DNA of 64,000 nt from Phalacrocorax aristotelis (GCF_949628215.1 NC_134288.1:9927682-9991681); one strand, 5' to 3'. Shown: positions 1 through 12,485, numbered from the stretch's first letter. A program made the numbers and translations. The notes: generated by a model from the letters alone, not told the origin.

Positions 1-3000
1 CCATGTTTTATAACCTCCACAGCCTTGGGGAAAACGTAACTCTCCCACTTCACAAATGTAGAAAGCAGCGTCTATCACGTCTGACACTCCCCAGGTTGCC
101 CTGGCAGTATCACTGGTGCCCACACATTCTCCTAGCAGAAGTTCTGTCACAGTCTTTATCTTTGTTCAGACCTGTAACAGCTAAATTTTAGCAAAGCTTA
201 CACAGACCTTCTATGCAGACCTTCCAGCATCTCAGCCTAGCTAGAGAACTGTCCTCTGCAAAACTTCAGTGTTGGCAACAGCACATGTACCTGGGGCAGA
301 ACAGCCGGGATTTTCTCCAGCAGCACAAAGCTGCCAGCTCACTGTCTCCCAAGGGATGTTATATAGAACAGTCAGCTTTGAAAGCTCTCCTCTTACCACT
401 TACCCCCCTAAAATAATGGACTCTCCCTTATATTTTCAGACCTAAGCTAGTCTGCAGCACACAGAGTAAAGGGAAAGCTTTCCCTAACATAAAAATGCCA
501 AGACTGATCTTGGATGAGGATGTGTAGCTGCAGTGGGCAGTGACACCAGCAAGACACCCAAGCCCCAGCAGTTGAGTACAGGCTCTGTTGTTTTGCCACA
601 CCTGCAGCTTCCCCTGGCACAGTTCCTGAAGTCCCACAAACCACAGCAGGCATCATTACTGCCAGCACTGAAGAATCCTGACACAATAAAATAAAAATGG
701 CTACAAATATAACCAGGAATTGCCAAACTCACCTGTCAGCACACACACACCAAAACAGAACCAGATGACAATACTCTTATGCTGGCATCTCCTCCCTGTC
801 CCAACAGCTCAGGCCAAGCAGGGAGTGCAGCAAAGGCGGTGGGGTTTTTTAGAGACATGTACATCTCTTCAGGTCTGACCTAAAGGCAAAACAAGAGCAC
901 TAACAAGGATCTCAGCGTGAAGTGATTATTCTAAGAGTGTTACTAAAACCAAAGCTCCTACTGCTGGAGCTTCGGACAGTATTTTCCAAGTAAATTACCA
1001 AAACTACCGTTTCTGTGATCCTGGCAACACCTGGTCACTCTTCCTGAAGGCTCATGAAGGTGAATGTTTCAGCACAACTACAGGCTCTTCACAGCTGACA
1101 TCAGGTCAACTGGCAGCATCCTCTGGAAAGTTCTACCTTCCTAATTACTGCTAAGTGACACAGTTGTTTTCCTCATTAATTAGTAAGCACAGGGCACTAA
1201 CAGGCCAATCGTTCAGCTGATTTGACTCCTATGATTCACAAACAGAGAATGATTTAGCTAGAACTCAGATAACTGAACTGTACCTACCATCTGTAAAAGT
1301 TACACCTTTTTAATTTATCTGATCATGCAGTTCCTAAAGGCAGAAGAGTTACCAGAGCCAAACGATAAACCAGCATACATTGCATTTAACTATTTCTTCA
1401 GGAAATCCCTGTGATCAGCTGTTCTCATTGAGCAGGCAATGCACTGCAAACCATCTTCATGGTTCAGCTGTCATCCAGAAGGCTCAGCAAGAGACACCTG
1501 GTGCAAACCCCTGCCAGAAAGTAGTTGTTCTAATATAATTCTCTAAAAATTCATCATTATTAACACAAGATGAACCTAGTTACAACTCTTCCAAAAGCCA
1601 AATGGAAAAAACAGCTATTGAACTCCAGAAATCAGTATCTATTATGCACCGGGTACCCTAACACAACACACCAAGGTCTGGTTTTATACAACTACAGCCA
1701 GACCAGCAGCTCTCCCAGACACTGCAGGTGATGTATATGTATTGACTAAGATTCTAATATTTCACACCAGTGTTTTGGAGATTAACTGAAGCCTGGTGAC
1801 CACATCATTCATCACTCACTGTAACCCAGCAGGGACACAAATGCTGAACCCACCCTTGCCATGCCAAACAAACCCAGACCACTGTTGGCCACATACAAGG
1901 ACAAGTTTGTCCATCTCCACAGCATCTCTCTTCGCACCTTGCAACCACCTAGTAAAGCCACTGCACAGCATTACGTCAGGACGAGTATACATTTATATGC
2001 CTGGTAAGATGCACACATTGGACGTATGCCTGAATGCCATATGTCCTAAAATACCAAAACTTGTAACTTTTTGTAAGCTGAGTTGACATGAATCTGGATG
2101 CTGCACAACTTCCTGAGTGAGCAAAAGCCCTCCTTTCCCTGCTGGAGTTCAATCAAAGTGCTGCTTAATCTGCAGAAGGCAAGGCTGGAAACAGCACACT
2201 GGTAACAGACAGAAATCTGTGACAAAACCTGTAGGAGAAAGAACACTGCAGGAGCTCTTGATTTTCTGTACTGGAAATTAATTTGTTGTGCATGTCCACA
2301 CTCATCCTTTGCCAGAACACTAAAAACAAAGATTCACTGACAACTCACGCACATGTGTGCAAAGACGCACTGAGAAACTGCCTTCTCCAAGGGCTTTGGC
2401 CACAACACAGGAGAGGCACCGTTTCACCTCCCTGGATGTGCAGGAGGAGTTTGGGGGCACTTCTTCACAACATGGCAAGACCTCTCCCACCCAGTGGAAA
2501 GCAAATTCTGGCATGTAATTCTGTGTTAACACTGCAGAACATGCTGGACTCTCCCTACGCTTAGCTTAATTTAAAAAAAAAAAAGACTACTTTACCCTTT
2601 GGTTGTTCCAGAAGGTGCATGGGCAGAAGCCTACTTCTCTGCAAAAACAGATGTAATAACTTAATTTTTCTAGGACTGCTGTTAACACCGGAAGACACGA
2701 CTATCCAGTTGGCAACCTGCAGCCAAATTCCACCTTGGCCCAAAATTATTTTCTGCTTCCATCTAGTACACATTTTATTCGCCGTTCACTTCAAGTAAAT
2801 TGCCATAACATAACCCAGCCATTAGATTAAACAGCTGGACAGCCCACTTCAGAAAGTGCCTCCCTGTAAACGGTAATATTCCTTCAAAATTAGAAATCGG
2901 TCATAAGGACAGAAATAAACTCTGGAAAATCACAATTATTGAAATTGTAATCTTCCAAATATGAGTCTGTGGTGGCATTGTCTAGAGTCCACAAAGAACT

Positions 3001-6000
3001 CCAACGTCTCGCTTCTGCTCTTCAGCTTCCGAAAGCAGCAGCATGAAATGGAAAATAATTTGTTTGACTAAAACTGTCCAGAACAGTCTGAATAAAGAGC
3101 CGGTAAGACTCATGTCAGGCTCAGGTTGCTGCTTCTCTGCAACTGACACCTGAGCAACAGAGGGTATCTGTGAACCATTGATCCTAACATCACATCAACA
3201 ATACCATTTCTTACCAACCTTTCCTACCAAGAGATGGGTTTGGCACATAGATGGCAAACAGGGTCCAAAAAACAGCTTGTAGAACCACTCTGCTTTCAGC
3301 AAGAGCACTAACATCGGTTCAGAAAGCTGCAGTCTCCTCTTCAAAACAGTTTTTCTAGATCCAAAAGAAAACTCCTTTTCTCCAGTTAGGTTCTGTAAAA
3401 TTCCAGGAAAGTCAGCTCTTGGAAGCCGCTGGAAGGAGATATCCAAGCTCAGAAAAATTATCCAAGTGTTCTCTTGCAATCAAAATGAGATAATGTTCGT
3501 AGCCAGACTAAGGCACAGCGGTCCCTCCTGGTCTCAAAATCTGGTTTATTTTCTCAAGACCATCATGGGACAATAAAATCTAAGATAGCATCTATGTTGC
3601 CCAGATAGCTTATAAAACAGATACCTTAATGTTAGCAATGGAGGAAAAGCAGAGGGGACAGGTCTGGTAACTCAGAAATAAATCCCTGCCTCTTCAGAAA
3701 TGTGACATGAAATTAATCACACCACCACAATGTCACCCATTTGCTTCTCGTGTCTTCCTTTCCCTTACTCCTCAGAGGACATGAGGAAAGACAAGAAGAG
3801 AAAATTAGTTCTGTAAGAAGAAAATGCAGAAAAATAAATCAAGTAGAAGGTAAGGACACCTGCCATTTAATAAAATTGTGAAAAATCACATCCCCCATCC
3901 CTTTTATCACATTAGAACCAGTTTCTTTCTCTACCACTCCACAAATCTATAACCACCTTTTGACACCCTGTCCTCCCAAGATTCCTACCACAAACTCATT
4001 TCATATGTATTTACCTAACCTGCACTGCTTGAAAATGCCCCAAATCTCAAATATCAAAGTCTTTCTGTGTCTTACCTTCAGGAAATAGTATTCTACCAAG
4101 TCTCTCCCCAGTAATCCCCACTCCCAGGTTTGCATCTTCATTCTCATGTTTCATCAGCTTTTTTCAAGTAAACAAGTATCATTAACTGCCCCTGCACAAG
4201 ACTAAACTCCACTTAATATCATGAAACATTCCATGTTCCTATTTCCTCCACACTTGCTAGAACCTACTGCCAATTTTACTATCCTTCTTCCAAAGAGCTG
4301 CACCTCGAGTACTGTGTGCAGTCTTGGGCCCCTCACTACAAGAAGGACATCGAGGTGCTGGAGCATGTCCAGAGAAGGGCAACAAAGTTGGCGAAGGGTC
4401 TGGAGAACAAGTCTTATGAGGAGCAGCTGACGGAATTGGGGTTGTTTAGTCTGGAGAAGAGGAGGCTGAGGGGAGACCTTATCGCTCTCTACAACTACCT
4501 GAAAGGAGGTTGTAGCAAGGCGGGGGTCGGTCTCTTCTCCCTAGCAACAAGAAATGGCCTCAAGCTGCACCAGGGGAAGTTTAGGTTGGATATTAGGGAA
4601 AACTTCTTCACTGAAAGGGTTGTCAGGCATTGGAACAGGCTGCCCAGGGAGGCGGTGGAGTCTCCATCCCTGGAGGTATTTAAAAGAAGGGTAGATGTGG
4701 TGCTTGAGGATATGGTTTAGTGGTGGACTTGGCAGTGATAAGTTAGCAGTTGGACTTGAGGTTCTTAAGGGTCTTTTCCAACCTTAACCATTCTATGATT
4801 CCCACTAGAACCCATTTCTCCTCAATCCATGAACTCACGTGCCCTGCCAAACCCAGAGAAGCTGTTCTGAATCTCCCACTTGGAAGTATCTGCTTTCTCC
4901 TCCAGCATCCAATTCTCTCACATTTTTCCACATTCTGAGGTTTATACCCACCATACCGCGTTACTCAGCTACATTAGCCTCCCCTCCTTTGCTACACCCA
5001 AGGCCAAGATGATATTACCTTCCTCACTCCAGGGTTGACATTACCACCTTCCTCAACCCCATTTCAACTCCTTGCAGGCAGCATCCAACTCGGCAAGCTC
5101 ACTGGTCTGAGCTTCAGGACATGGACACTGAAATCTCCACTACTGCCTACTCTGGGAACTAGAAGACAGCAAGGTTTCTCTAACAATGCAGAAGTGATAG
5201 AAATTTTGTTACCAGGTAACAGAGAAAGGTAAAAAAAAAGGGAATTTGTCTCCATTGCCAAGATGAAAGGGAAGAATCACTGTCTACCAGCAAAGACCTA
5301 CGTACTTCACACTCAGGCAAAGGTCTGGACCTTTACAACAAACCCTTCTCTGCCAGGAGGCACCTAAAGAGCCAGACTTCCATCCCCAAGACACAGGCAG
5401 ATCTCCTGAGGGTGGAAAGCAGACTGCCCTGTACACGGGAGTGGACACTTTTCTGTCAGTGGGAGCTGCATCCTACTCCAGTTTTATTTTTCCAGTTATA
5501 GAGATGGTGTGCCTCCACAGAGGACATACTGCTGTTGGTATGTTTCACCCAGACACAGCATTGTGCTATAAGAACTGGAACATTACCCTTGTCCTAATTC
5601 TAGGACTAATTAAGGAGCTGATCAACCTTTGCTTCCCCCAAATCCTCCCCAAAGTCTTCCCAAGCACAGTCTCCCCTCTCCTAACACAAGCTTTGCCCTT
5701 TTCTACATCATGCCACTGTGAACAATGCACAGGATGAGCGACTCCTCCACACCTACCTATGCTACACCCAGAATCTGCGCTGACAGAATCACATCCAACA
5801 CCCAGGTTGATTGGCCTTACAGCAGGAACACCAACTCTGTTTGAGCCTGAATATTTCGAGCAACAATTATGCTTCTGAAGAGAGCATACAAAGAGCAAAA
5901 TAAATTGCTACCTGCCCCCAAGCAGAAACACTGCTCTCTCCATGAGCTTTTCTCTAGAAAGGTGATGATGCCCCCACAGCTACCCCCAACGGGTGCTGAC

Positions 6001-7289
6001 CCTCAGACGTAGAACGAGCTGCTCTTCCCTAGCTGTTTCCAGAGTGTGCTGAGGACAAAGCTTGCATGAGCCAGGTGAGCACACATGGAGCATGCAGCAT
6101 GGCCACCTCTAAAGAGGCATGTGTAGCACCCAGTTTTTCTGCCTGGCATCACTCATTAGCAGATGAGCAGCTCTCCAACACCCCAGCCCAGTAGCAGGTT
6201 TGAACAGTGCACACCCCCCACCATTGCAGGCCTCTCATGGGTACCAGGGCTCAGCACGGGCGCAAAGGACTGCGCCACTGAACAACACAGGCTCAGGATC
6301 CATAAATTCAGTTTGCAAAAGTGAGGCACATGCCCTCATGAGTCTCTGCACAGATCAACTACTGCTGTCAGCACAATGTATACTGACTGAGTGTCCATAA
6401 TCCAAACTTTATCGGTTGTACCCAAAGCCCTTAGTAAGAAAGAATGAAGTAATCTGACAACACACTGAGGTTTCATAATCTGACCTGCCCTTTCATTTAC
6501 AAAGCATATTTTACCAACTGCCACACAGCTCGTTGCCCCGAGGAACAATTAACTAAATTAGAGCAGGGGCGCGACTGACCACCGCTGCTTTCAGAAGAGG
6601 AGAGCGACTGGTGTGGAAATCTGTAAAAACCACCTTCTCTTCCACCCAGAAAGGCCCAGAACAGAGTCCCTGCACGGCCGCGGGTGGGAGCAAGAAGAAA
6701 CAGGCCTCTCCTCGCCCCTCCGTGCACCTTGCAGCCCCCTGCTTTTTTAGGTAGGGCGGCGAAAAGGCAAGACAGTCTTTTAAGTAAATAACACCCACAC
6801 CGCCTAACCGTGCGAACTCGGAGAGCCGCGGGGAGGGGAAGGCTACCCTTCCGTGGGGCCCTGCCCTTCCTGCGTGGCCGGGGGCAGCGGGAGGGCCGCA
6901 GAGCCGATCTCAGGCCAGGCTGAAGGCAGCCAAAGTGGCCCCCCACAGCGCCCTGCCCAGCCCCCCCGCTGCAGGGGCACGGAGCCACCCTCCGCGGGCG
7001 AGAGGCGGGGGCGCCTGCCCTCCCCACGGCGGCGGGCCCGCCTGTTCCCTCCCCGCCACCGCCTGGTTCCCCCTCAGCGTCGCCGGGCCGGGCCTCCCGC
7101 CGCGACCCAGTTCTCCTGAGGGGCGGCCCCGGCCCCTCAGCCCACACCGTGCCCGGAGCGGGGGAGGGGAAGGGGGGGAGGGGGAAGTGGGGGTGGGGGG
7201 CCGGGAGACACGTTTGCGCCTCCCCTCCGTCGCCCCCTCCGTCTCGCAGCCCCAGGAGGGCCGCCGGAGCCGCCGCCACCCGCCGGTAC
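1..7289 (-). other. CSNK2A1: CSNK2A1 intron 1 (no coding exon inside)
   Basis: The stretch lies downstream, on the minus strand, of the CpG-island promoter at 7.3-7.5 kb. Synteny identifies the gene as the casein kinase 2 alpha catalytic subunit. I looked on the minus strand for the first coding exon of CK2 alpha and did not find it, so this reads as the 5' intron after a noncoding first exon. It is more AT-rich than the rest of the window. Apart from one CR1 element I recognise no gene, RNA or other repeat. Short open frames here have no family resemblance. Confidence 0.7.
4297..4803 (+). mobile_element. CR1 LINE, 5'-truncated 3' end, antisense in CSNK2A1 intron
   Basis: The plus-strand frame at 4316-4720 encodes the C-terminal end of a CR1 reverse-transcriptase ORF2. 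Typical peptides are visible: [20 protein letters not shown], then [11 protein letters not shown], then [20 protein letters not shown]. The frame stays open for its last 134 codons to a TAG. A short 3' UTR follows and ends in the CR1-type tail CATTCTATGATTC. The 5' boundary near 4297 is where similarity to my remembered CR1 consensus begins, so it is approximate. The copy is heavily 5'-truncated, as most CR1 copies are, and lies opposite to the host gene. It is the only LINE I could recognise in 64 kb. Confidence 0.93.
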
Positions 7290-7400
7290 CTGCCGCGGCC
7301 GCCCGCTCGCCGCCCGCCAGCCGGCCGCACACAGACAATATGGCGGAGGCACAAGGCTCGGCCGCCAGCCGCAGGGACCAGAGCGAGGCGCGCCGGAAGC
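7290..7400 (-). other. CSNK2A1: Probable noncoding first exon of CSNK2A1
   Basis: On the minus strand, CpG-rich sequence downstream of the NRF1/ETS motifs runs into GCGGCAG|GTACCG, a good splice donor with its GT at 7289-7288. No start codon with a CK2-like continuation precedes it, which agrees with the family's noncoding first exon. CK2 alpha is a constitutively active Ser/Thr kinase, but none of its coding sequence lies in this window. The 5' limit is a guess based on motif positions. Confidence 0.55.
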
Positions 7401-7601
7401 GGAAAACCCCGCAAGCAGCGCGGCGCGCATGCGCAGGAGGCGGGACTGCGCGCTGCAGGGGATTGTGGGGGTTGTAGTCCGCGGCGGGGCGGGCGGCGGG
7501 GCGGGCGGCGGTGAGGGGGGGGCCCGGCGGGGTTTGCGGGCCTTGGTCCCGCTCGGTGCCCCCGGGCCACGTCCCGGCACGGGCAGCTCTGGCCGCCCCG
7601 T

Positions 7602-7671
7602 GAGGCGAGGCGAGGCGAGGCGAGGCGAGGCGAGGCGAGGCGAGGCGAGGCGAGGCGAGGCGAGGCGAGGC
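7602..7671. repeat. (GAGGC)14 pentanucleotide microsatellite
   Basis: Fourteen uninterrupted copies of GAGGC lie about 200 bp upstream of the CSNK2A1 start region, followed by degenerate GGCGC copies. The array is fully GC-rich and strand-asymmetric. Confidence 0.97.
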
Positions 7672-7723
7672 GGCGCGAGGCGGCGCGGCCGGAGCCCCTC
7701 AGCGGGGCAGTACGCGGGGCCCG

Positions 7724-7737
7724 CCGCCAGGTGGCAA
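7724..7737 (+). promoter_or_regulatory. CTCF-like motif
   Basis: CCGCCAGGTGGCAA fits the CTCF core CCASYAGRKGGCR with one mismatch. It sits at the edge of the CSNK2A1 CpG island. This is a by-eye match only. Confidence 0.45.
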
Positions 7738-8739
7738 CTGCGGCCTACCGAGGCCAGCCGGGCCCGCCGGCCCCCGGGGCAGTGGGGACGCTGCGGAGCG
7801 GCGGGGCCGGCGGCTGCCCTGCACCGGGGGGTCCCGGAGCCGTGCGGCTGCAGGGGTTGTGGCGGGGTTGGTGGAAGGGGCTTTTCTCCCCCACCCCCGC
7901 TGTGTTAGCAGGGCCTTCGGTCCGAAGCTAGGCTGAGCCCTGACCCCTTCTGGTGCTCAGTGACCTTCACTTGCTGTCTTTCATGTTTTTAGCCCCAATT
8001 TCTTGTCATGCAGCCCAGAAGATTAGCTTTACCTCAAGGGTTGGCCAAAGCAGATCGTCTGCTGACCCCTCTACCATGGGCTGAGCCAGAGGAGATACTG
8101 GGGAGGAGGAAGCCCATCGTGGCACAGCCTGACTCCTCTGCCGCTCCTTCTGAAATCCCACCAAGCCCTCTGGGCAGGGCAGGAGTGCGCCCTGGCTCAC
8201 AGCACCCTCAGAGCAGGGCTGGCTGGAGACATGCTGGTCACTGCCCTGCCACCACGGCCAGGCTCTGGCCAAGTGCTGCAGACTGCCCAGAGCTGTGAGC
8301 CAGCCTGGAGGGGAGAGGGATTTGTGCTGAGCTGTGTCCGCACCCCGTGCCCCCCCAGGGACCCACTGTGCCCTTCAGCACCTGGGTGTGTGGCACAAAC
8401 AGACAGGAGCCAGCCTGGCCCCCCACGAGGCTCCCCACAGCTGAGGCCTTATGGAAACCTGAGCCATGCTTCACCCCGCTTCCCTCCCGGTGTGGGAGTC
8501 TCCCCTGTGGGAGGCTGTTGGCCTGAATCTCACAGCCCCTCACCCCAGGTCACTCCCATTAGGTAAAGGAGCAGCTCGTCTTGGCGGGGGTATCTCCCTC
8601 TTGTGCTTTCCTTGTATTGTACGGGCCTGGGTCATCGAGGAAATCTTACAGGTCCTTCTGCTGCCGAGTGGTCACGGGGGAAGCCCAGCCCCCTTCCCCC
8701 CATTGTCAGTGGCAGGGCCGTATCCTCGCCCTGAGCCCC

Positions 8740-8890
8740 GGCCCTAAAAATAGCTCTTTGTCAGGCGATTGTTCCGACACCTTCGTGGCGGCATTGACGT
8801 GGGCCAGAGCAGGAGAGTGGTGGGGTAGGTGGAGGGGAAGGGCTGGAGGTCCCCCCTGGGACTGCTCCGAGTATTCGCTGCTGATAACGG
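8740..8890. promoter_or_regulatory. Candidate enhancer with MEF2, SOX and GATA motifs
   Basis: CTAAAAATAG at 8744-8753 is a perfect MEF2 site (YTAWWWWTAR). A SOX-like GATTGTTC, a TGACGT half site and a CTGATAACG GATA-like site follow within 140 bp. The patch is less repetitive than its surroundings. The enhancer function is inferred from motif clustering alone. Confidence 0.35.
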
Positions 8891-10029
8891 CCCCTGTTGT
8901 GGGGAAATGGGCTCCTGGCTCGTGACTGCGTGCCAAAGGCCTTCCCGTGCCGCTGCCCGCTGCTGCCTGCTGCTGCCCGACAGTCACCTCTCCCCTACCT
9001 GACCCAGCCCTTCTGCCAGCTCTGCACCAGACCCCACCCTGGGCTTCCCAGGGCTCACAGGGTGGACAGAGCCTCCTGAGCCCCTGGTTCAGACCCTGCA
9101 GTGTGGGGTCCAGCCCTTCAGCCCCCAGCTGGCACCCTGGGGCTCCCCATGTGCCACTGCCCTGCTCACCACAGTGGGGCCAGGCCAGGCAGGGGCCTGC
9201 CCCAGGGGAGAACAGGGTTGCCGGAGGGTGGGAAGGCAGCCCAGACCCCTGCCATGTTTTGGAGGGGGTTAAGCCCAGCCCTGTAGAACTGTCCCTGCCG
9301 CAGGTACCCGCAGGGGCGACCTGCAGCACGGCCCTTCCCCAGTCCCTAGCAAGAGCCCCACTAACACGGCCCCATCTCTGCTGATGGTGCCTGTTTGGTT
9401 GAGGAGCCTCCGCAGGGCTCGTGCTGGGGAAGGGGCTGCTCTGTGGCAGGACTGGACTCAGCCCACCCCAGACACCCCTTCCTCGGTGCTGATCCTGAAT
9501 AACTCCCAAAAGCTGAGGTCCCCACGGACCCCCATACCTGCTCAGAGGGGCCCTTGCACCGTGTGACCCCACGCAGGGGAGGCACCCAGGGGAGACCCCT
9601 CTCACTTGTCACCTCCTCCACTCTGACTACTGTCAGCTGGAGGTGACCATCCCCCCAGGGCCCTCTTGTGCCCAGCCACACCAGCTGCAGAAACAGGATT
9701 TTATTTCCCATGAGCGCAAGCAGGTCTGGATTAAAATAAACTCCTGGCCCAGATCCCTTTTCTGGTGTCACAGGAGATGCTGTGTTTGCCATGAGTGCTG
9801 CCCGCAGATTTGATGAGTGCCCGATCCTCAACTCTCCAAGCTCCATGTCCCTATGACAGCAACATGCATGTCCCCTGCCTGGCCCTTGGGGATATCTCCC
9901 TCTCCCAGCCGTGCCTGGCCACACTGGCTCTCAGATTTGCTGGCCCCAGTCAGTGGCTGTCCCCAGGTTGGGCTGAGCCCCCCGGGGCCACTGGCTGTGG
10001 GGTAGGGCACAGGTCCAGCCCCTCTATGA

Positions 10030-10200
10030 TTACCCCCAGCGCTTTTTCCTTTTTCTTCCTTAATTTACTGAGTGCTAAATCCAAATATTACAACTTCCCC
10101 TCCGCACTGCTGGTTACGCAGGCGGCCCCCGGCCGGGCATTGTCTTATTGTTTGCAGAGGGAAGCTCCAGCGGGAGATTAACCTGGCGTTCACCCCGCGC
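10030..10200. promoter_or_regulatory. Candidate conserved noncoding element
   Basis: A sudden AT-richer, nonrepetitive block lies inside GC-rich spacer. It contains TTAATTTA (homeodomain-like), CCAAATATTA (MEF2-like), CATTGTC (SOX-like), TTGTTTGC (FOX-like) and GATTAACC. No open frame explains it. Confidence 0.35.
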
Positions 10201-10566
10201 CACAGCTTCACACCCTGTCCCTGCTGGCCGGGCCTGCATCCCTGGGGACTGTGTCCAGCACGGGGTCCTGGCAGCCTGAGCACCTCTGAGGGATCTGGTG
10301 CATGGGGAGACACAGTGGGGCAGTGGCACCAGGGGTGACTGGCAGTGTGGGTGCCCATTGAGGGGTTGGTGAGGGGCTCAGCGGCTGCAGGGCCACTGCT
10401 GCTCCTGGTGGGGTGACAAGGAGCTGGTGGGTGTCCTGGGGGTCTCAAGCAGACCCTTAGCCCTGTTCCTTCCCCAGAAACCCTGCTAGGGTGCTGTCAG
10501 GGTCAGTGTGGTCTCTCTGCTGGCACCTCAGCCCCAGGGCCATCACACTGACCCCTGGTCTGCCTA

Positions 10567-10654
10567 TCCCATCCTATCCTATCCCATCCCATCCCATCCC
10601 ATCCCATCCCGTCCTGTCCCGTCCCGTCCCATCCCGTCCCGTCCCATCCCATCC
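10567..10654. repeat. CCCRT pentanucleotide repeat
   Basis: The run is about 18 units of CCCAT, CCCGT and CCTAT with a 5-bp period. Related arrays occur at 20344-20418 and 23100-23460. Confidence 0.93.
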
Positions 10655-12034
10655 CATTCTTGGCGTGCTCATCTTCTTGGTGTGCCCATCCTTCGCCGGT
10701 CCTTCCCCCCACCCTGCCCTCGGCAGCAGAGCCCTCTCTCCCTGTCCCACTGTCCCCACTCACTGCCCTCTAGACCTGGGGGGTCCCTTCACAGCTATTT
10801 GCTCCTGGTTCTGACAGGGCTGGGGGTGACCTTTGATGCTCAATTGGTTGCTGTGGTCACTGCAGCAGGGAGATTTCCAGGGCAGTGGGTGGCTGAGCTT
10901 TGCTCCGGTGCCAGTGCAGGACATGTTGGGGTCTTTGTCCTAGCCTCCATGCTGGGAGGAGCCTGAGGAGGGCCAGGCAGCACCCAGAGGTGTTTCCAAA
11001 GGACAAGGCATGAGGAGTGCTGGATCCCAGGGCTGAAACCTGCCTTTGTGTCCCACATCCCTGGCTGGCTCTGCTTGCTCAGCTGGCACAGGCACAGGCT
11101 CAGGCTTAGGCTCAGACATGGCTTGACCCTGCTGCCACATCCCAGGAGCTGTGGATCAGAAGAGCAGTGCTGCCCACCAACCACAGGCTCTGCCAGATGC
11201 CTCTACTGCGGCGCCTCCATCATCCCACGCTCCCATGCCCAGCTGGACCCTTCTGGGTCCCCATGATGCCACGAGTTCCTTTCCACTAGCCCTGGTACAC
11301 AGCAGTGCCGGGGACTATAGGGTCCTGGCACTGCCATCACCAGGGATCCAGCCCTTGCCTGAGTCCTGCCTGCCTGCTCATGGCTCCACCAGCTCCTGCC
11401 CAGCCACATTGGCCTCAGCTGTCCCTCCAGCACGGTGGCTCTCAGCACTGCCGGGCTCTGGCCACGGGTGCAGCCCTGCTGCATTCCAGCCTTGCTGGCC
11501 TGGCAAGGTTAAACTGTGGAGAAGCTGAAATATTTGGGAGGGGAATGGAGAAGGGAAAGGGAAAAAAAAAATCTATAAAAAGAAAGTTTAAAAACACAAG
11601 TTAAAGAAAAAAATACCAGGCATGGAGTGCAGCTGTGGTTCTGGTTCCAGTTCCCAGGTGATGTCAGGCCTGGAGCCTCTCCAGCCCCGGCCCCTCAGAG
11701 ACGGTCTTTGTGGGTTCAGCACTGAGTGTTTTTCCTTCCTGAGACTCGGGGACACCTTCCTGTCTCAGAGAAAGCGGCCAAGAGCCTTTCCAAGGGTGTC
11801 CGCGCGCAGGAAGGGGAGAGGATGGGAGGGGAGTGCGAGAGAGGCGGTGCGGCTGGGCTCAGCGTGGGGCTGCAGCAACCGGGGAGACAGAAGCATCCGC
11901 GGGTGATTAGCTGCGGTGGTTGCAGTGCTCAACCAGCGCAGGGCAAAGGGGCACCCAGCTCCCACTGCCCCAGCAGCCTGTGGCGCCTCTGAGTCACCAT
12001 TTCCCTCTTGCGGTGCTGGGAGGGGCTGGAATGT

Positions 12035-12485
12035 ACTAGGACCCTTGGGATTGGCACCAGCACATGATGGGACCCATGGGCTTGGCACTGGGATGTGCTA
12101 GGACCCATGGCCCCAGCGCTGGGACATGCTAGGCTCTGCAGTCCCATTACTGGGATGTGCTGGATTCCACAGGCCAAGCACTGGGACATACTGGGTACAC
12201 AGCCCCAGCACTGGGACCTAGCTGGGACCAACGGCCATTGCACTGGGGCTTATTAGGGTCCTAGAAACTGGCACTGGGACATGCTGGGACCTGTGGCCCC
12301 AGCACTGGGATGTGCTGGATTCCACAGCTCCTGCACTGAGACACACTGTGACCCATGGCCTTTACGCTGGGGCTTGCTGAGGCCCTAGCTGCTGGCACTG
12401 GGACATGCTGGGACACTCGTGCTCAGCCCTGGGACACACTGGAACCCAAGACCCAATGGTTGGAACACACTGGGACCCATGCACT
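12035..12485. repeat. Minisatellite with ~30-33 bp units
   Basis: About fourteen diverged copies occur of a unit shaped like GCACTGGGACATGCTGGGAC followed by CCATGGCCCCA. Alternate copies share variants such as GGGATGTGCTGGATTCCACA, which suggests a higher-order unit of two or more repeats. Confidence 0.85.

Larger units (their letters stand above)
6800..7870. promoter_or_regulatory. CSNK2A1: CpG island and housekeeping promoter of CSNK2A1
   Basis: Base composition changes sharply near 6.8 kb to very CpG-rich DNA. The core has four motifs of the TATA-less promoter class. A ZNF143-type ACTACAA...CCC motif lies at 7455-7480 (minus). A palindromic NRF1 site, GCGCATGCGC, is at 7425-7434. An ETS site, CCGGAAGC, is at 7393-7400. 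A YY1-like AATATGGCG is at 7337-7345. No TATA box is seen. The orientation fits a minus-strand start at about 7350-7410. A divergent plus-strand transcript is possible but nothing in the sequence identifies one. Confidence 0.85.

Noticed and set aside
8706-9605. 299-codon minus-strand frame between CSNK2A1 and TCF15
   Set aside because: Low-complexity Gly/Pro/Ser peptide without family resemblance.
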